The notes under the pieces were generated by a model. That model was not told the DNA's origin. It worked only from the letters and a program-made list of their open reading frames with translations, and did not search any database. This document shows, piece after piece, positions 5,273-5,615 of a stretch of DNA of 5,615 bases. Origin of the DNA: Enterovirga sp. (GTDB lineage: Bacteria > Pseudomonadota > Alphaproteobacteria > Rhizobiales > Beijerinckiaceae); the NCBI GenBank assembly GCA_028290385.1, contig JAQGJZ010000363.1, forward strand, positions 1-5,615, read 5' to 3'. The position numbers and the translations under genes were made by a program. Numbering within the stretch: position 1 is the first letter of the stretch; each line of letters begins with the position of its first letter.

Positions 5273-5615
5273 CAGACAAGTTCGCAGAGGTTAGCGAGCT
5301 TGCGCGCGTCCTCGCGGGTGATGATCTTAACCCGCGCGCAATGGTCTATGCAGCGTATTCGGACGCGTCCGACGAGAAGCTCCTCCTCGTTCCGGCTACA
5401 AAGAAGTTCGACGAGCGCGAGATCTATCGCAAGCTCTCGCTCATTCTTGCTCGCCAAAGAGACAAATTCCCCTCCATCGACGTCTCCGATGTTCGCGTGG
5501 CGAGCGATGAGGAGCCTTACATCAAGGGTTTGTCATCGCTCTTCAGAGTCGAGGGCTTCTCGACGGTGACGATCAGCAAGAGCGTCCTGAACGGCGTCTA
5601 TATCGAACATGCCGT
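5251..5615 (+). CDS. Unrecognised partner of the HEPN gene (partial at 3' end)
   Basis: An open frame from ATG 5251 to the window edge (121 full codons, no stop), so the C-terminus is missing. Its first 22 nt overlap the end of the HEPN gene in another frame, and GGAG at 5240-5243 is well placed. I do not recognise a named family. The N-terminal half (residues 1-70) looks mixed alpha/beta: a helix VADKFAEVSELARVL (7-21), a strand MVYAAYS (31-37), a strand KLLLVPA (43-49), then a helix DEREIYRKLSLILARQR (54-70). Then come DVRVASDEEPYIKGLSSLF (80-98) and a strand-rich end, STVTISKSVLNGVYIEHA (104-121). There is no visible MNT nucleotidyltransferase GSxARG...DxD pattern, no helix-turn-helix that I can call, and no signal peptide or membrane segment. 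Codon use is less GC-biased than in thyA (ATT, CTT, GCT, AGA, GTT occur). From the overlap alone I infer a functional partner of the HEPN protein, possibly an antitoxin. Confidence 0.7.
   Translation, partial: MGATALVADKFAEVSELARVLAGDDLNPRAMVYAAYSDASDEKLLLVPATKKFDEREIYRKLSLILARQRDKFPSIDVSDVRVASDEEPYIKGLSSLFRVEGFSTVTISKSVLNGVYIEHA

Noticed and set aside
4850..5615. Mobile element or attachment site carrying the HEPN pair
   Set aside because: There is no transposase, integrase, terminal inverted repeat or direct repeat of the thyA end in the visible part; the right boundary is outside the window.
5251..5615. MNT nucleotidyltransferase antitoxin as the identity of the HEPN partner
   Set aside because: The GS-x-ARG and DxD metal-binding patterns of MNT proteins are not present in the visible 121 residues.

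Overview
The window looks like chromosomal DNA from a GC-rich alphaproteobacterium, most likely of the order Hyphomicrobiales. The evidence is the high GC (about 70% in a hand count of 4321-4380), strong G/C bias at third codon positions, an SspB of the alphaproteobacterial type with a long acidic/proline-rich linker and a VVSLDSFRKK-like tail, and an sspB-thyA pairing that I recall from that class. A Methylobacterium/Microvirga-like source is my impression only; the sequence does not prove it.

Layout from left to right. (1) 1-250, minus strand: the 5' part of a secreted protein of the major royal jelly/yellow (L-dopachrome tautomerase-related) family, cut off by the window edge. (2) 319-344: a perfect 10-bp hairpin that probably ends fumC transcription. 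(3) 360-1763, minus: a complete class II fumarase, fumC. (4) 1764-1803: a 40-bp divergent gap. (5) 1804-3222, plus: a complete cytochrome P450 with all heme and oxygen-activation motifs but no redox partner in view. (6) 3226-3813, minus: an SspB-type ClpXP adaptor, tail to tail with the P450 and only 3 bp away. (7) 3814-4055: a 242-bp divergent region with nested inverted repeats on the sspB side and a candidate promoter on the thyA side. (8) 4056-4850, plus: complete thymidylate synthase, thyA. (9) 4850-5272, plus: a small HEPN-domain protein whose ATG shares one base with the thyA stop. (10) 5251-5615, plus: a second small gene overlapping the HEPN gene by 22 nt and running off the window.

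Most of the window is housekeeping: fumC serves the TCA cycle, thyA makes dTMP, and sspB delivers substrates to ClpXP. The accessory part is the 3' end. There an overlapping HEPN gene and an unrecognised partner sit directly behind thyA, where I would expect folate genes such as dihydrofolate reductase in many alphaproteobacteria. The partner's base composition is visibly lower in GC than thyA. The pair has the layout of a toxin-antitoxin or defence-like module, but the HEPN protein lacks a clear RX4-6H RNase motif and the partner has no visible MNT nucleotidyltransferase signature. Its function is open, and it is the best candidate here for something undescribed.
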